Shown in pieces: positions 31,081 to 32,467 of a stretch of DNA of 32,467 nucleotides. Made by a program: the position numbers and the translations under genes. The notes under the pieces are model-generated. The model saw only the letters and a list, made by a program, of their open reading frames with translations, did no database searches and was not told the DNA's origin. Position 1 is the stretch's first letter, and every line of letters begins with the position of its first letter. The DNA comes from Candidatus Woesearchaeota archaeon (GTDB taxonomy: Archaea; Nanobdellota; Nanobdellia; Woesearchaeales; DSVV01). Location of the stretch: positions 1-32,467 of the forward strand of contig JAGVYW010000007.1 of NCBI GenBank assembly GCA_018303075.1, in the 5' to 3' direction.

Positions 31081-31416
31081 TTAATTTTTTGGTACACATT
31101 CTTTATGTCCACTTTGGCCTTTATCCCTGTCGCTTCTATCTCTATCATATCCTCTATCATTCCAATCTTTGTCGAAAACGGATGATGATGAGCTAGATGA
31201 AGAGTTACTGGAGTAACTAGTCTTACTTGCGTTATATTTCTGAATAACTTCATAGCAAGGATGTCCAACTGGATAACTAACATTACTATGGCAATCATAC
31301 CAATCACCATTTTTTCCTTGTGTTGGAAAAATTGTTGATCCACATGATTCTACAACTGTAATTAATCCTAATGCTGCAATACCCTTAGATAATTTACTTA
31401 ATTGTTTTTCTAACAT
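31081..31416 (-). CDS. Small secreted protein with Ser run and charged tail
   Basis: 111 residues from the ATG at 31416 (SD AAAGGTG; a GTG three codons upstream lies within the SD). MLEKQLSKLSKGIAALGLIT leads to VESCGS, a weak lipobox. The mature part has a few Cys (DWYDCHSN, GHPCYEV), a ~10-residue Ser run, and an Arg/Asp-rich stretch (DWNDRGYDRDRSDRDKG). Likely secreted and partly disordered. Function unknown. Confidence 0.72.
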   Translation of the reverse strand: MLEKQLSKLSKGIAALGLITVVESCGSTIFPTQGKNGDWYDCHSNVSYPVGHPCYEVIQKYNASKTSYSSNSSSSSSSSVFDKDWNDRGYDRDRSDRDKGQSGHKECVPKN

Positions 31417-31495
31417 ATTATTCACCTTTTCAAAATATATTCTCTATACCTCTTTTGGCTTTCTGATTATTTCTCTGATGAATTATCTGAATCAA

Positions 31496-31903
31496 TTATT
31501 TTTGATAAACATCAAATCCTTTATTCGGATCTACTTTATCAAATCCCATTTTAATCTCCTGCCAATCGAATCCATTATAGATTGGCTTTCCATCAAATCC
31601 CATCTTCATTTCTTGTCCATCAAATCCACTGTAGATTTCTTTTCCGTCAAATCCCATTTTCATTTTTTGTCCATCGAATCCATTGTAGACTTTTCCATCA
31701 AAACCTTTATTTGGCTCTACTTTATCAAAACCCATCTTCATTTCATGTTCATCAAATCCATTGCTGATACCTGTTTGAGCTTGTGCACTTCTGCTCACAA
31801 ATTGCATTGCTGGTTCGTATGCAACAGGTACAACAGCTAATGACAATCCAATTACTGCACCGCCAATATATTTTTTTATTGAATTAATTTTGTTTTCTAA
31901 CAT
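31496..31903 (-). CDS. Secreted protein with ten GFD repeats
   Basis: 135 residues from the ATG at 31903 after GAGGTG (a GTG three codons upstream overlaps the SD). The signal region MLENKINSIKKYIGGAVIGL has a probable cleavage after SAQAQ. The mature part is almost wholly a tandem array of GFD units of 8-9 residues, alternating GFDGQEMKM-like and GFDGKPIYN-like forms, with GFDKVEPNK or GFDKVDPNK near both ends. No Cys. Could be a ligand- or surface-binding repeat. First gene of the minus-strand run. Confidence 0.78.
   Translation of the reverse strand: MLENKINSIKKYIGGAVIGLSLAVVPVAYEPAMQFVSRSAQAQTGISNGFDEHEMKMGFDKVEPNKGFDGKVYNGFDGQKMKMGFDGKEIYSGFDGQEMKMGFDGKPIYNGFDWQEIKMGFDKVDPNKGFDVYQK
31499..31759 (-). 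repeat. Tandem ~27-base repeat encoding GFD units
   Basis: Ten units, each 24-27 bases, in frame inside the first secreted-protein gene. Pairs of units form a ~54-base higher-order repeat (EMKM form then IYN form), typical of expansion by unequal recombination or slippage. Confidence 0.8.
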
Positions 31904-32013
31904 TTTATTCACCTCGAACTTTTATTCTGTTTAACACTTTGTCTAATCTATATCTTATTAGTCATATCAAATATAATAACTATCTTATCTAATATCTGAC
32001 AAAAAGCATAAAT

Positions 32014-32022
32014 TTTAAATAC
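32014..32022 (+). promoter_or_regulatory. TATA box of the truncated Lrp-like gene
   Basis: TTTAAATAC is centred 27 bases before the ATG at 32045, as in the tRNA-Gln promoter. It lies in the ~140-base divergent region shared with the secreted-protein run. Confidence 0.5.
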
Positions 32023-32044
32023 AATATATCATTTCCGTAGAATT

Positions 32045-32395
32045 ATGTTCAAGAACAAATTTATAGGTCAAGTAATGGAATATGATAAGTATGGAACTAA
32101 AAACTCAGAGGATTTCAAAATGAACCTTATAGATAGAAAGATTTTATATTTATTATGTTTAAATGGCAGAATCTCAAATACATGCATAGCTAAGAGATTA
32201 AGAATAAAGAGAGAAACAGTAAGCTACAGAATCAAAAGAATGTCTGATGAAAGTTTTTTACATGGTATAATGACTTTGCTTGACAACAGAAAACTTTGCA
32301 TCAAAAATTATCTCATCTACTTAAAGTTAAAGACAGTCTTGAATGAAAAAGAACTGTTAGACTTCTTATTTAAGCTGAGAATTCCACTAGTCTAG
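32045..32395 (+). CDS. Lrp/AsnC-like regulator, truncated after the HTH
   Basis: 116 residues if leaderless at 32045, or 91 from the ATG at 32120, which has SD GAGG and the usual MNLIDRKILYLL family start. HTH: DRKILYLLCLNGRIS, RLRIKRETVSYRIKRM. The AsnC effector domain starts (NYLIYLKLKTV) but stops at FKLRIPLV, inside a perfect inverted repeat. Compared with the regulator at 9410 it lacks most of the effector domain. It may be a pseudogene or a minimal DNA-binding protein. Divergent from the secreted-protein run, which it might control. Confidence 0.65.
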   Translation: MFKNKFIGQVMEYDKYGTKNSEDFKMNLIDRKILYLLCLNGRISNTCIAKRLRIKRETVSYRIKRMSDESFLHGIMTLLDNRKLCIKNYLIYLKLKTVLNEKELLDFLFKLRIPLV

Positions 32396-32419
32396 CGAAC
32401 GAAGTGAGCGGACTAGTGG
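32384..32419. repeat. Perfect inverted repeat interrupting the Lrp-like gene
   Basis: CCACTAGTC (32384-32392) and GACTAGTGG (32411-32419) enclose GCGAACGAAGTGAGC, which can fold with tandem G/A pairs and a GAA cap. It contains the stop codon of the Lrp-like frame. Could be a terminator or a small inserted hairpin element. Confidence 0.65.
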
Positions 32420-32424
32420 TAAAT

Positions 32425-32434
32425 CATATAAATA
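32425..32434 (+). promoter_or_regulatory. TATA-like box at the right edge
   Basis: CATATAAATA just after the hairpin; a gene probably begins at or beyond the right edge of the window. Confidence 0.35.
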
Positions 32435-32467
32435 ACTTCTTCTCAATAAAAACGAAGATTGACCTAA

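Noticed and set aside
1-32467. CRISPR array, transposase-bearing insertion sequence, prophage
   Set aside because: No regularly spaced repeats with unique spacers, no transposase or integrase, and no phage structural genes were seen in any frame.

Overview
The window is AT-rich DNA from an archaeon, most likely a DPANN lineage of the Woesearchaeota/Pacearchaeota kind. The archaeal markers are an ATP-dependent DNA ligase, diphthine synthase, archaeal-type S15, FtsZ, a beta-CASP RNase, a CDP-archaeol/archaetidylserine lipid operon, Lrp and TrmB regulators, and an intron-bearing tRNA-Gln. Many genes have a TATA box 24-30 bases before the ATG (leaderless starts); others use a GAGG/GGTG Shine-Dalgarno (SD). 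The lineage is inferred from gene content and style, not from a marker tree.

Layout. 1-7.7 kb: the end of an unknown gene, a DEAD-box helicase, DNA ligase, a thyA + DHFR-Nudix operon, a nitroreductase, and a minus-strand pair (orphan RQC/HTH protein and a YgjP-like metallopeptidase). 7.9-13.6 kb: two B12-binding-type radical SAM proteins, a double Lrp-like regulator, and ftsZ behind a 350-base region holding three phased TTGGCG motifs. 13.7-18.6 kb: dphB, a tRNA-Gln(UUG) with two introns, a frameshifted membrane/HTH gene, rps15 with a folded leader, pgk and a coiled-coil protein. 18.6-21.0 kb: a minus-strand lipid operon (decarboxylase, archaetidylserine synthase, PAP2-like, carS). 21.3-22.9 kb: a beta-CASP RNase and a zinc-finger protein. 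22.9-27.1 kb: a TrmB regulator divergent from a tightly overlapping four-gene cassette (radical SAM, PIN-like protein, DHDPS/NAL-type aldolase, leucine-dehydrogenase-like enzyme). 27.1-28.3 kb: a radical SAM protein related to COG2108. 28.3-31.9 kb: a minus-strand run of small secreted, mostly Cys-containing proteins plus a beta-strand-rich exported protein, next to a truncated Lrp-like gene.

The most interesting parts are the cassette at 23.8-27.1 kb (a candidate undescribed amino-acid or small-molecule pathway), the secreted-protein array at 28.3-31.9 kb (paralogues sharing a long N-terminal segment ahead of a hydrophobic stretch and a Cys), and a composite palindromic repeat, comparable to bacterial BIME elements, present three times. 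One repeat copy encodes the last ~32 residues of archaetidylserine synthase. Another replaced most of a duplicated exported-protein gene and left a 51-codon chimeric ORF. All functional calls come from reading the sequence; no database search was run.
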